From Tetragonia tetragonoides (lineage: Eukaryota > Streptophyta > Magnoliopsida > Caryophyllales > Aizoaceae), in contig CM076139.1 of NCBI GenBank assembly GCA_038025085.1, positions 16,013,307 to 16,077,306 of the forward strand: 64,000 nt of DNA, given 5' to 3'. Shown here in pieces: positions 1 to 12,500 of this stretch. The position numbers and the translations under genes were made by a program. Under the pieces are notes generated by a model. It was given only the letters and a program-made list of their open reading frames with translations, did not search any database and was not told the DNA's origin. Position 1 is the stretch's first letter, and the number at the start of each line of letters is the position of its first letter.

Positions 1-23
1 GTCTTTGGGCTTGCTTCATTTTC

Positions 24-180
24 ATGGCTGGAGACAGTGAAGGCAGAGACTACGCAAGAGAGAAGAGATTAATTGAGATGTCGATTCTAGAGAGATTGAG
101 CTCACAATTGCAGTGGTTGTGTTCTGGCTTTCGATTTCTAGGTAAGTATCACTCAAATTTTGTACTTTGTTCGATTTCTA
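24..180 (+). other. Possible 5' exon of an unknown gene
   Basis: An ATG at 24 opens a reading frame that runs about 39 codons to a consensus splice donor (CTAG|GTAAGTAT, exon end near 140). If not spliced, it continues through a second copy of the same 40-bp block before stopping. The predicted start is hydrophilic and rich in Arg and Glu. I do not recognise the product and could not find a convincing second exon downstream. It may equally be a non-coding leader exon. The start lies too close to the window edge to judge a promoter. Confidence 0.2.
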
Positions 181-220
181 GGTAAGTATCACTCAAATTT
201 TGTGCTTTGTTCGATTTCTA
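131..220 (+). repeat. 40-bp tandem repeat carrying a splice-donor motif
   Basis: Two full units start at 131 and 171 with exact 40-bp spacing, and a third partial unit starts at 211. Each begins TCGATTTCTAGG, and the two full units continue with GTAAGTATCACTC. One base differs between the full units (GTACTT versus GTGCTT). Related CGATTTCTAG words recur near 272 and 329. Confidence 0.85.
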
Positions 221-2091
221 GGGTTTAATTTTTGTCCATCTTTAATTTCTAGGTGTTCTTTTTCGTTGTCTATGTACTTTGTACGATTTCTAGCTAGGTG
301 GTTTCTTTCGCTGTTTATGTTCGATTTCTAGGTTATCTTCGATTTTCTACGGTTCTAGTTCATGTATTTGTTGTATTAGTTGATATCTACTCTTGTTTTT
401 GCGATTGAAACTCGGAGCTAGGTTTTTGTTCAAATTAAATTTTGAACTAAATTAACTCCTGCAGTGCTATGAACTCTACTAGGTACATTAGTGTTTGTAA
501 TAGTGACCCCTCTTGTTCATTCCTTTTTTCTATCTTGATTCTGGTAATAGATTGGGTTGTTCATCTCATTTACTTTTAATTTGTTGATATTAATTTTGTT
601 GCTACTATGTTCAATAAGTGACCTTGCTTAGAGGTAGAAGTGACCCCTCTCTCTTTTAACCCCTAAGCATGTCTAGGAGTGACCCCTTTTGTGGCAAAAC
701 CAACTCCACAGCCTTGCCATAACGCCTAAACATAATGCCTATTCATGATCTAAATGTGCCTTATGAAGGAACTGAAGAGAAGGCACTGAAAAACATGAAT
801 TTCCAACTGCTGGCATACATTTTAATGTAAAAATTAGGTTAGCTACTCAAAGTGACCCCTTATACAAAGACAAATGACCCTTTATACATCGAAAAGTGAC
901 CCTTTATACATCAAAAAGTGACCATTTGTGATAGTTTTCTTTATTTATTTGTTGTCACAATCATTTAGCTTCAAACACATTGTTCAATTAGGGGAGGCAA
1001 ATTTGGGCTTTGGATTACTACTTGTCAAATTTTGCCCAATTCAGAGGCTTACTTGTAGCATGGAAAGACTTTTGTTATGTTAAAAGAAAGTTTTGGTTAT
1101 GTGGGGAGGGAGGGTGTGTGATCTAGGAAATATGCCCAGCTTCTGGGGTTCTTTGGCTTTTTTCACAGAAGTTTGCCTACCATTCTCGTGCACTTTACGT
1201 TTTCTTTATTCTGTATTTGATGGTGTTGGGTTTCATAATTTGGATGATTGGAAGAAACGTGCATATGTTCATCATTGGTATAACATTTATTCAACTTGCA
1301 TCTAGTGTACCTGGGCAATGGGCCTCATTGTGACTCTAATTGCTATGTGTGTCTTACAAGTCAGGTTATTGTGCTTCAGGTGTTCAGTTGATCATGTGTC
1401 CTTATAAGTATTTCATGGGCTTGTTTTAGCTGACATGTTTTGGATCAATGCTTCTTTCCCATAATAATTTATTTGGTTTAGTGTCTGCTAGAAGTGAAGA
1501 AAATTTGCAATGTTTTATTGCTTCCCTTGCGTAGAGGAGGATAACTAACTGATACCTAGGATTAAATCAGCCTAGTCTATTCCAATTGACAAATAAGCAT
1601 TCCCAGAGGTATTTGCCATTTGAAATGGCCATCTGACACTCTTGCTCTTGTATTATGCTCTGGGAGTAGTCAAAGAAATTTGATCGATACTTTCTCTTAA
1701 GTGACCCTATACATTCCTATAAGTGACCCATCTCTCCTGTTAAAGTGGCCACATCAATGTTTTACAAATTGCTTCTAGCCTTTTTGTTTATTGATACTGA
1801 CATGTCCCTTAAAAAAGAAAAGAAAAGAATGACATTATACCTTGTTTTATTATTAGTGTGATCGTTTGAATAATTGGATGGAGATTAAGTTGGCTGCTGG
1901 TGTAGAAGTGGTGTTGCTATACACATGCTATTTAGTGTAGCTTGGCAAAGCAGTATGCTACATCCTTTGTTTACAAATAACTTGACCTCTTGACTCATGG
2001 GGCGTTCATACATACCTGAAAAGTGATGTTTCAAAACAGGAAAGGGTCATATATAGGGGAAGTCATGTTTCTTCATTTTTTTTTTTCTTAA

Positions 2092-2161
2092 AGCCTATTA
2101 GCTCAATGGAAGAGCATTGTGCGATTGCACAAAAGATGTGGGTTCGACTCCCACATAGGCT
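2092..2161 (+). tRNA. tRNA-like sequence with abnormal anticodon arm
   Basis: This 70-nt sequence has a perfect 7-bp acceptor stem (AGCCTAT with ATAGGCT), a D arm (GCTC/GAGC), and a T arm GTGGG-TTCGACT-CCCAC. Internal pol III A and B boxes are recognisable. The anticodon arm is wrong: TTGTG/CACAA leaves only a 6-base loop, and the arm can pair further to TTGTGC/GCACAA with a 4-base loop. No anticodon can be assigned safely. It is probably a tRNA-derived element or tRNA pseudogene rather than a working tRNA. No poly-A tail follows, unlike a typical SINE. Confidence 0.55.
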
Positions 2162-2680
2162 GTATAAATCCCCAATCCTTAGTTTAAGGAGTTACTTTTA
2201 TAGTTTTTATGTGTGATTAATCTTTGTTGTGTATGACTTGGTATAGGAAATGTTAATGCAAGATAGACCATTCTCTCTTATTGGTCTTATAAGTGACCTT
2301 TCACGGTCTTATAAGTGACCCTCGGTTGTCCTATAAGTGACTCTCCTTTGTTTATAAAGTGACCCCTCATTCTTATTGAGGTTTACTGTTAACTTACCTT
2401 TTATTTTTTTAGTTTACTGATATTGAGGTTTACTTTAAATTGTTAGTTTATTGATGTCGACATTGTTCTTCCAGTTTTGTATAATTGACCCTGCATAGTA
2501 TTAAAAATGACCCTCCGCGGTATTAAAACTGACCCTTCTCTATTTATAAAGTACCACCACAATATTATTGAGATTTACTTTTAATTTTTAGTTTGTAGAT
2601 ATTGATACTTACTTTTCTTTCACCATCCTATAAATGATCTCTCACACAACGGAAAGTGACCACAATTATCAAGTAGTAGT

Positions 2681-2750
2681 AGCCTATGTAGGATTCGAAC
2701 CTACATTCATTGTGCAAAGCACATTGCTCTACCAATTGAGCTAACAGGCT
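2681..2750 (-). tRNA. Second tRNA-like sequence, inverted relative to the first
   Basis: On the minus strand this 70-nt sequence folds with acceptor AGCCTGT/ATAGGCT (one G-U pair), D arm GCTC/GAGC, and T arm GTAGG-TTCGAAT-CCTAC. The A box and the B box (GGTTCGAATCC) look intact. As in its partner, the anticodon arm collapses into a short hairpin, TGTGC-TTT-GCACA, so no 7-base loop exists and isotype is undetermined. It clearly belongs to the same family as the copy at 2092-2161, sharing the D arm and the 3' acceptor half. Confidence 0.55.
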
Positions 2751-4349
2751 TTCATGTCCGATCCATACCAATACGGACTTATGTATCTCACAAGATATTA
2801 GTGTTTTATTCTTTACATCCTATATATATTTCCATTATGCAAGCAATAATTGAACAACGTAGCATGTTACTAAGCACCTCAACAAAATTTAACAATAAAG
2901 CATCACAGGTTGGCCGAAGGACTTAATAAAACAAAACAATAAAGGGTCAATCACATAAACAAATGACATATGTGAATGCTGCTAAGGACTTCAATAAAAC
3001 TAGACAGTTAGCACCATGAGATAGAGAAAATATACCCAACAAGTAATAAAAGTGACTGACAGTTAATATCTTAATTTAAAAACAAAGGGTCACTTTAAAA
3101 GGTATCTTAATTTCTGTTTAAAGTGACCCTAAATACTCATACAAGTGGCCTTAAATTATTGACGATCTACTATCAAATTCAATGTTTATTTTTCCTGTTG
3201 TCAGTTGTTTGGTTGTTGTTGCATCAGTAGGTTGTTTATGTTGCTCTCAAATGCTCTGTTGCAGCTCCACTAGACAACCAACAAATGAGATGCTATCATA
3301 CGGAGTGACCCCCTTCATTCTATAAAGTTACCTATTTCATAACATAAAGTGACCCTTATTTTTGGCTAGTTATAACAACATCAAAATCCAATCAATACTA
3401 GGGATCATGAGGAAAATGGGAGCAAAAGGCTGATATCAGAACAAATACTATCAACAATGAAAGAAAACAAAATTTGAAGATAGAGATGACATGTTTATTT
3501 AACTTGGAATCAATGATGAGAAGAAGGAAGCGTGCACCTGATTAGCAACTGCTTTGAAGATTTACACCACTTGGAATCAATGATGAGAACAAGGAAGCGT
3601 GTATCTGATTACAAAACTCAGCATAACAGTCTCAACACAAGCTAACACAATACATAGAGAAGCATTAATGAAGTGGTAAGAAATTCTATGAAGAAGGATG
3701 ATGGGCAGAGTAATCCAAAATAATACACTATTATTCAACTTCCATACTTTAATTCTATTGATATCCAAGAAAGTTCTATTTAGAAAGCACACATGGGCAA
3801 AAGAAAGATATGTCAAACTATCAAGTGACTTCAGCCAATATGCAATTTCAGCATTGTATTTTGAACTCACAAACTTCATAACTTAAAGTGACCCCTCTGT
3901 TAACTAAAAAGCGACCCCTCTTTAACTAAAAAGTGACCTTCATTTGCAAATACAAGTAGGTGTTTGTATCGACTTACCTCTATATGCAGTGTCGCAATCC
4001 TATGCTTTGATTGTTTAGTTCTTTTTCTTACTTTGCATTTAGCATCAGATTCTTTGTTTCTGTGTACATAACTATTTGGCTAAATAATTTGAAGAGAAAA
4101 AAAAAGAAGAAATATAGGCATGATATACACTTTAAGTGACCCATGTAGGCTTACCAAATGACCCTTAATATAAGTTGAGGATTTAAAGTCATGGACTCTT
4201 AAAGCAGATTATCAGGATTCTTCATGTTGTTTGACTAGGTATGGTTCATGTCTAATGCAATTGCAACACTTAAAATCTGTCGTATAGTTCTAAAAGTGAT
4301 CTTTAGTTATATTAAAAGTGACCCTAAATTCTCATAAAAGTGACTCTGT

Positions 4350-6560
4350 TAGGTTACAATTATCCCAATTTTTCTTCTTTTTTTCTTTTATGCTCTCGAT
4401 AACTACCACTAATTCAAAGTCATGTACAATAATCAATCTTTCAACTCATATGTCCTTCAATCTTTCTTATTACCAATATCAAATAGACTACAACAAATAA
4501 AGTCAAAATCTTAAACCTAGATGAATCTCATACTCTAAAGTCATGAACCCTAAACCTAAATGAATCGCACAATATAAACTTCTTTAAATTTTGATAGAAT
4601 CCTAATTAACATAAAAAAAATGGCATCAAAATCACAAACAACATCAAAATTTGATGGCAAACCAATGTGCGAATCAAATTCTCGCCCCAAATTTGCATCT
4701 CGAAGTGCTCAAACCTGAGTTTGCTCGCCAAAGTTTCAATCCCTTGTTTGGTAATTGAAGAAGATCGGATCTGCAATTCCAGTTCTCACTACAAACTTGC
4801 ATGACCTAGGTGGAACATTGGAGGGAGAGTTTAATAACGCAATGGAGGGATAAGGTCTTGTTTCAGTACAAAGATGGAGGAGTGAGAATATACGATGAAC
4901 CGTTAATTTGCACAAGGAGAAACAGGGAGGAGAGAGAAAAATTTGACCATACTCTATCTCGGCTTAAAGCTGGCAGAATTAAAATACGATAAAATTAATG
5001 ACACGCGATATATGTAGACCGTTGGATGAGCCTGATTAGATGGCTGAGATCACTTCTCACCATCTCACTGTAACTTGCCATCTCACTAGATCCCTACTCT
5101 CTCTCTCTCTATATATATATAACTTTATAGCATATTCTCCATACATGCAGATGTTGAAGCTAAGGGTATTATTATGCTACCAAGTGCTGGAGTATTAACT
5201 GAGTGCCCACAAGTTCATACATGTAAAGTTTCAGACCCTACTTCCTGTAACAGTTTCACTGGGTGCACGGTTTGTGTACGTGCAGATGCCGACGTTGCTT
5301 TTGACCACTGCCACCCCGCACAGTAATATATTAGTTATGTCATACAAAAGTCTCAAGTTGAGACACCCCCTCTCCTTTCATCTCCCTTCCCTTCCATTCT
5401 CGAATGTACGCAAATTATGCTGGTAAATAAGCATGCAGCCCGTGATATATGGATACTCATATTGGTATATGTGTCTATGATCATTGGCAATCTCTAAGTC
5501 TTTTTTTCTTTTGAGGTTTGCCAATGAGTAACGTGCTGGACGTGACTAAAGAACATCTCCTAAATAATTATTTTTAAATCTCTTTTGCTTGAGCCAACAT
5601 CTTGAACGTCGAAAAGAGAGGTGGTGTCATCTGTCATGGGCAGCAAAGAGGAGCAAAACCACATTGACTAAGATTACCAGAAAGTTTCATCTCTCAAATC
5701 AACGCACCATCCAATCCTAATAAGGACTTTGCTCTCCCAGTGCGCCTACACCAGAGCAGCGTTGTTAACTTCTTGTTACCTGGTTCCTCCATTTCTTTCT
5801 TCTGTCTCATCACTTTATCCAGAAACTCTTCACGATATCAGCGTACGTTGGCGTGCTCTCCATAGAGTATCGCTAGCAACGTTCATAAGCAGAGCGATCA
5901 GCACTCAAATAATCAAATTCCATCGCCAACAAACACTCATTACAGTGCATGTTAAGAACTTTGTGGGTTATTAGACCTCTTCTTGGTTAACGCAGTTCTT
6001 GACCAAATGAGCCTCGACAACCATCAAAATTCTCGGCACCTAAGATTCAATTCCACTGTTCTTATGCAGGGCGCCACATCGGCACTAAGGAGTAAAGGGC
6101 GATTATCATTCCCCAATCTTCTCCAGATAATGGAGCAAACAGAAAAAACCAAGATTATAAGAAAAAAAAAAGTAGCAAAACAAATCCGGCCGCGAATTGT
6201 GTTATGTATTGTATTTCAGTATAGCTGCAATATCATCCTGAGATTTTCTTTAATACAGGTCAATTTGAGAAAGTTCCTGGAGCAAAATTTCGACAGTACA
6301 ATTACACTTTGCAAGCACAATGTCAACTTGCAATACATTGCTCACAGCATCTTTTCTCCTACCTCACCGCTATGGTATGTACAAAAAAAGACTGCCTGAA
6401 GAGGCTCAATGATCCCTAAACCTTCAGGCAACCTGAAAATTAAAAGGAAAATGGGATCAGGATGTGCAGCCTTGCCTCATTGCCTGTCATCCCTGTCAAC
6501 TGCGGTTATTACTCCTTTTCATTGTAGCCCTATTCCAAGCATACTACATCTAGCTACAGA
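4350..6560. other. Intergenic DNA with no supported gene
   Basis: AT-rich sequence with short unconserved frames. A short CT/AT microsatellite lies near 5098-5120. The part nearest 6560 is probably the 3' UTR of the minus-strand ETR1 gene. I see no transposon ends or RNA genes here. Confidence 0.5.
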
Positions 6561-6562
6561 GT

Positions 6563-9500
6563 TTAAAATGCAGTTCGATGCTGCAGATGCTCGGATAACA
6601 CACTTCTCATTTTATCAACGGACACAGGTTTCAATATGAAACCATCCATACCCACCCTCACACAATTATCTCTGGTTGCCCTATCAGTGCTGCCTGTGAT
6701 CGCTAATAATAACAGCCTCTCATGACGCTTTGGGAACCGCTTCCGTAGTTGAGCAGCAACTTCATAACCATCAGTCCCGGGCATACAGACATCAAGGAGA
6801 ACTACTTTAAACTCGCGGGAGACAACCAATAAACATTCTTCGCTTGAGCCTACTGTTGTGACATCACACCCAAGGTGCATTAAAAGTCCTTTAGTCACTG
6901 TTCTGCTAACCCTGCAAGTCATTGCACAAGGTATATCTATTAGAAAGAGATTAACAAAATAATTAGCATTTGTGAGATCTATTTTGCATCACTTTGCACA
7001 AGAAAATCATATCACAGCACACAAATGCGACATGCTTAGATCTTCACAAGCAAACAAAATTATAACTTCCATGTGGAAACTACTTTCTATCCCGGTGTCC
7101 AATGAGAGGGGCCGGGGGGGGGGGGAAGTGAATCAAAAAGAGATCTAAAATGATTAGCAAAACATGCGAGGGACACAAATAGCGCACACAACAGTCAACA
7201 CTATAAAGCAGCGGCAGAGAAGCGAGAGCACAGATTGGGTTTGCATCCCTTTGTGAGAACTGCAAGTAACAATAGAACACGTATGACCTCCATCCAAAAA
7301 CCACAATACTATTTCAATATTACCCTAGAACAGGAAATAACCTCTTTGCCTGTATATAAGAGGTAAATTTGCATACATCTTACCACAGGAGGTTGTGTCA
7401 ATGGTGTGAAAGTCCACACTCGGTTTGCTGTTATACTTGCAATGAAGTTCAATAGTTTCTTGATTATGAGATATACACCTCAATAAAAGCCGAGAAAGTA
7501 TCACAAATATGAGCTTTGAATTATACTGAAGATATCTCTTGACAACATTTGGGCCTTCCAAACTGCAACAGGAAAGTTTTCGAGGGAAACTGAGGACTAG
7601 ATCCTGGTAAGTAGAAGCCTGATACTCGGTCTCTAAATTATGTACAAGGCCTCATTTGTAGGAATTCTGAGGCAGCTTTTTCACAGAACCAGTATGTTGG
7701 CAATGCATAATGGCGACAAGGAACTGGATGTCAAATCAATGAAGTTAGGATAGACAGTTATGAGGAAAGATTAATGATTTTAACACATGGGTGACACTGA
7801 TTACTGAAATAGCCTCTTCGCTTTGCTGCCAGTTTTCGCACCTCCCTTCCCTTTCTCCAGGCTCCCCTTTCTCCTCCCTCCTCCCTCCTCCCTTTTCCTT
7901 AGGTTTCTCTATTTATATCTAATATTCCCTCTTTTCTCCAGCTGCAGCCCTAGATCACATAGCTTTTGTAGTTTAGTTGGTATCCTTGAGCCTATAATTT
8001 GAAAGACGCTTATGAAGAAGCATAAGAACACAATGTGTCTAGGGGAGCCTTAACAAACAACAATCATCTCTGTAGCAAGATCCTCACTCCTTTTAAACCT
8101 AATGACCAAGTCATGTACATTGCTTATCCCTTCTGCTCCTGACCAAAACAAACTTTTCAAGTCTCAAAAAATTTTTTTACAACGGGTGGAAAAGTAACCT
8201 TCTGCACTACTGAGTTGCATAAGTTAAGCACATACTGCATCCTCCTTTCTTTCTCAGATATACACACATCTGTCTTCTTTCTCAGCAATGGTATGGCACT
8301 ATGGCAGATACATAAACTTATGAGATAGTCAAAAAGCTTAGCCTTCTTTCGGTATAGGCTCAAAGGCTATCCAAACATGAGCTCTGACTTTGATTCAACT
8401 CCACTAGACCAAAGTGAACTGATATAGCAAACACACATTTATCAACTTTGATGTCATTTGGCCAACAAAAAGAAGTTCAAAGGTCTTGTGTTCAGTTCGG
8501 AACCAATTATCTTCCAAGATTATCCTCAGGCAGTAAGCTTAACTAACGTAAGGTGACTTGTCAGGTTCATCATTACACTTGATAGTTAATAGTGAAGTAC
8601 ACAACATACTTCACTCATCTAGATTACAACTCATTAGAAAATGAGAGAGTAATAACAGCATAGTAAAGCTTGCACCAAATAATGTTCAAGTCCAGACAAG
8701 AAATTGAATAATCTGCTACTAACCCATTCTCGTCCATAAGGAGAACTTTGAGTCCAAGAAAATTTGATTGGGTATGATTCGGCGTTGGTTTTGGAACATA
8801 TGGAACCATGGCTTCATTTGACCGCTCCGGATTTCCAAGTCTGACAATAAAAATAGCAGTGCAGCCCTTACCAAGACCTTCGCTTTCAATCCAGATGTTC
8901 CCTTCCATAAGACTTACAAACCTATTTTGAACATTTAACCAAAAGAAATGATAAACAACAAAACTAAACAAAGAACATAACAAAATAACAATGTTAATCC
9001 AGGGTTTGAACACTGGCATCCAGCCACGACAACAAACCCAGATTATCATAAGCAAGAAAGAGTGCGAGCATTTTTTTAGTGGTGTGTAAGCACGCGCGCA
9101 CGAATGGAAAAGAACCCCAAACAACCATTTGTCCAAAAGGCAATAACTGATAGCCAGTTCAGTTTAACTTATTTTGTATGTCCATTAGTTGCCTACTTGC
9201 CTGTAGAAGCTGTCCACGTCATGAAAAATAGAAGCTTACCTTTTACAAATGGCAAGGCCAAGCCCACTACCTCCAGAATTTCTATTTGTGACAATTTGAG
9301 CTTGGGCAAATTTGGTGAACAGCTTTGGGATATCTTGAGGGCTGATACCAGATCCTGAATCCTTTACCTAAAACATAATGAACATAAGCACAATCAAATA
9401 CATGTAATCCCTCTGAAAGGAATATATTTTCACAAAGAGAGGAAGAAAGAAACTGACCTGCACTCGCAAATAAAAGTCATTATCGGTTGCTGAGGAACTT

Positions 9501-12500
9501 AGGTCAGATACCCGAGAATCTCTTAAAGACTCTCCTTTGGCAACAAATGCAGTAACGGAGATGGTTCCCTCTTTTGAAAACTTTACAGCATTACCAACGA
9601 TATTTAAGAGAACTTGCATTAGGCGTTTTTCATCGCCAACAGCAAGTTCTGGCACATCCGCAGCAACATTTAAAGTAATCAACAACCTTTTGATGGATGC
9701 TATGGGCTTGATCAGATTAAGGACCTGTGTCAATGCATGCATCTTAGTAAAAGAGTCTATAGAACTTTAATCTCGCCCCGGGACTGGATATGAACAATTA
9801 TTTACATGCCCAAAATATATATGCAAAGGGAATGTGGGGGGAAAGAATCAACATCGAAACAACATTAAAATTTGAATTCAACTAAGAATGAAAGTCAAAC
9901 CTACCTCTTTGAACATATTTTGGAGATTGAATATTCCAATATCAAGCTTAAAGCTTCCATCTTCAAGCCGGGAAAGGTCCAGCACATCATTTATCAGAGT
10001 TGCTAATAGATTACTGCTCTTCAAAATTGTCTCAACCATCAGTCGCTGCTCAGGAGTCAACCCAGTCTCTTGCAACAAGGACGAAAGAGCAATTATAGCA
10101 TGCATAGGAGTCCTCATTTCATGATTCATTACAGCCAAGAAGTCATTTCGTGCATGGATAGCAGTCTCTGCTTCTCTTCTAGCCAAATCCAGAGCAACAT
10201 TCTGCTCCATAAGCTGCTGCTGTGCTCTCATTGATTCCTCTAAAATTGCAGCATGCGACAAAGCAACTGCCACCTAGACAGACAATAAGAAGAAAATAGA
10301 AATAAGCCTTATTCTAGCAGAATAGTGAAGAGAAAAAATTAAAAAAAATACAGGCACATTTGTACAGTAGCAGGAATTTGAAAACTATGCGAATGCAGAG
10401 AAAGAAACAAACAAACAAATACTAATAGCTCCCTCAGGTACCTACAAGGGCTACAACTACAAGTGTTCTACGTATATACACTCTGAAGACAATGTACAAA
10501 CTACTCCATAAATCTAACAATTCTTCAGTCTCAAACAATATGGTACAAGGCATTGATGCAGCTTGTTAAATTGAAAAGGATATGACCTTTAGCAGACACC
10601 AAGAACAGAAACAATGCCAAGGAGGAAAGTTTTCACAAAGAATCCAAACATTGTATATATCCTCAACCACGATAAATGAGTCAGACTATGTAACCCTAGA
10701 CATTCTTATCCTACCAACAGATTCCAAATTTAAACAGACCTCAAAATAGAACCAAAACCCTGCCGCCTAACTGATCACTGATGTGAACCTAAAATTCATC
10801 GTCTAGCACACAACGAATCAATCTAAAGCCTACCTGGCACCTAAACACAAGGATATTCAAACCTTTCATTGTCACTGTAAAGAAGTTGCCGAAACCTGAA
10901 TCGGCTCAAACTAACCTGACCCTTCACTCCCAATTGCCACCCTAATCCTACCCATATTTTTGAACTGTCAAATTATCTCCAAGAGCAAATTCAATTTGAA
11001 AAACTCAAAAAGTAGTATATCTTCATAATTTTTGAGAAGTCACTTAAATGGTACAATTACATTTCCAGACTTGGCCAAAGGGTAGCACTAATCTCTGGTG
11101 GAAACTTAAAAACAACATTTTTTTAGAGAAGGGAAAATATATATTAATCAGAAAAATATTGTACTGTAGAGGAGGAATACTAACGAACAAAAAAAAATTA
11201 GACAAGACTAATGAACAAAATTACTTCGAGACGAGCAGAAGAATATTTCAGAATGTGTCCCTTACTGCTAGCAAGATTGTAGGCATGATTAAATTTGAGT
11301 TATGTGTTAGATTGAAGTCTGTAATGCAGAAAAAACAGGGTGCTAGAACTAATATGTATGTTGACAGATTACTGTCTAGCTAGGGGATGCTTAGGACTGC
11401 CTTGTGATGGGGTAGCGCAAAATCTTTTTGTAATGATTTTCTACTTTCATCTGGTAATAAAATTCAATAATTTGTTACCAAAAAAAAAAAATCCACTGTT
11501 GCAGGAAAACCTAAATAATTACTACATGAAACCATCAAACTTTCATCAATGGCATATTAAATAAAAAGTGATCTCAGATTTTCATAGAAGGCTAAGTTGC
11601 TTTTGTTAGATTAAAGGCCCGTTTGGCCTAGCTCCCCAAATTTCAACTTCTCCTCCCACATTTGTTCTTGCCCATTCCATTTATATCCACTCCCGCCTCC
11701 ACCTCCAACTTCTAGAAGTAGGTGGTGGAGGGGAGAGTGGATAAAAATGAGGTGGGCAAGAACAAATGTGGGAGGAGAAGTAGAAGTTGGAAGAAGGTAG
11801 GTCAAATGGGCCCTAAGTTGTACTTCTTTGTCTGTCAAACAAGTTGTTTTACCCAGTAATTTGGTTAATTTCAATGAAGTGTCCAAAATGGTCAATCAAA
11901 TGTTACTGTAAATATAGGTCCACCAACTAACAGCTGTGTGATGGATGCATTGGCTCTACTGGTTACTCTACGATTGCCCATCCTCTGCATCCATTACTTA
12001 TATACTACCTTGGTCCTAAGAACCTTAATAAAACTTCTGCTTTGGATGTCCCAACACGCTTTTGAAGTTCCTAAAAAGGGCAATCTCAATGGTTACTGTT
12101 GCACATTCCCTAAGGCCTAGACTTGACAAGGCTTTCTGATAGAGGGAATGCATGTATGTTTTTTCAAGTTTCAACTACAGAAATCACTTGGAAATAGCAA
12201 TCACATGGTAAAAGCAGAATGAACTACATTTCATTATGCAAATTAAACATTGTCATGATGTATTTCAATTATAAAATTCCTGCTTCTTAAAATTGCCATT
12301 ATTCTCAAACTTTCGCATCGCAGTCATTACGCAGTTGATCAATCAAAAAGTACAGTTTGCTCACAAATCACAATTATGTTTCTGAGAATCCAGTATGCAA
12401 ATAACTTGACATATTCAAACCTGATCTGCCACAACTTCAACAAGGTCCAACTCATGAACATGCCATTGCCTAGCACTGTCAGAAGGAAGCATCAAGACCA

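Larger units (their letters stand above)
500..4345. repeat. Field of dispersed AAGTGACC(C) repeats
   Basis: About thirty copies of an 8-10-base word AAGTGACC, AAGTGACCCCT or close variants are scattered here, nearly all in plus orientation. They often form small clusters spaced about 20-25 bases apart, for example near 850-925, 2285-2365, 3300-3355, 3885-3935 and 4305-4350. One clear copy is in the opposite orientation near 3090. No protein gene is supported here; short open frames are not conserved-looking. The field surrounds the two tRNA-like sequences. It may be the body of a non-autonomous transposon, but I could not find matching ends. Confidence 0.6.

Noticed and set aside
1093..1305. 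70-codon open frame as a small gene
   Set aside because: Non-ATG start, no motif, no supporting splice sites, and located in a repeat-rich stretch.
2092..2750. Two functional tRNA genes
   Set aside because: Neither has a 7-base anticodon loop, so no anticodon can be read with normal geometry.
5729..6399. Two consecutive plus-strand frames of 81 and 138 codons
   Set aside because: Unremarkable composition, no recognisable domain, and they lie opposite the probable ETR1 3' region.
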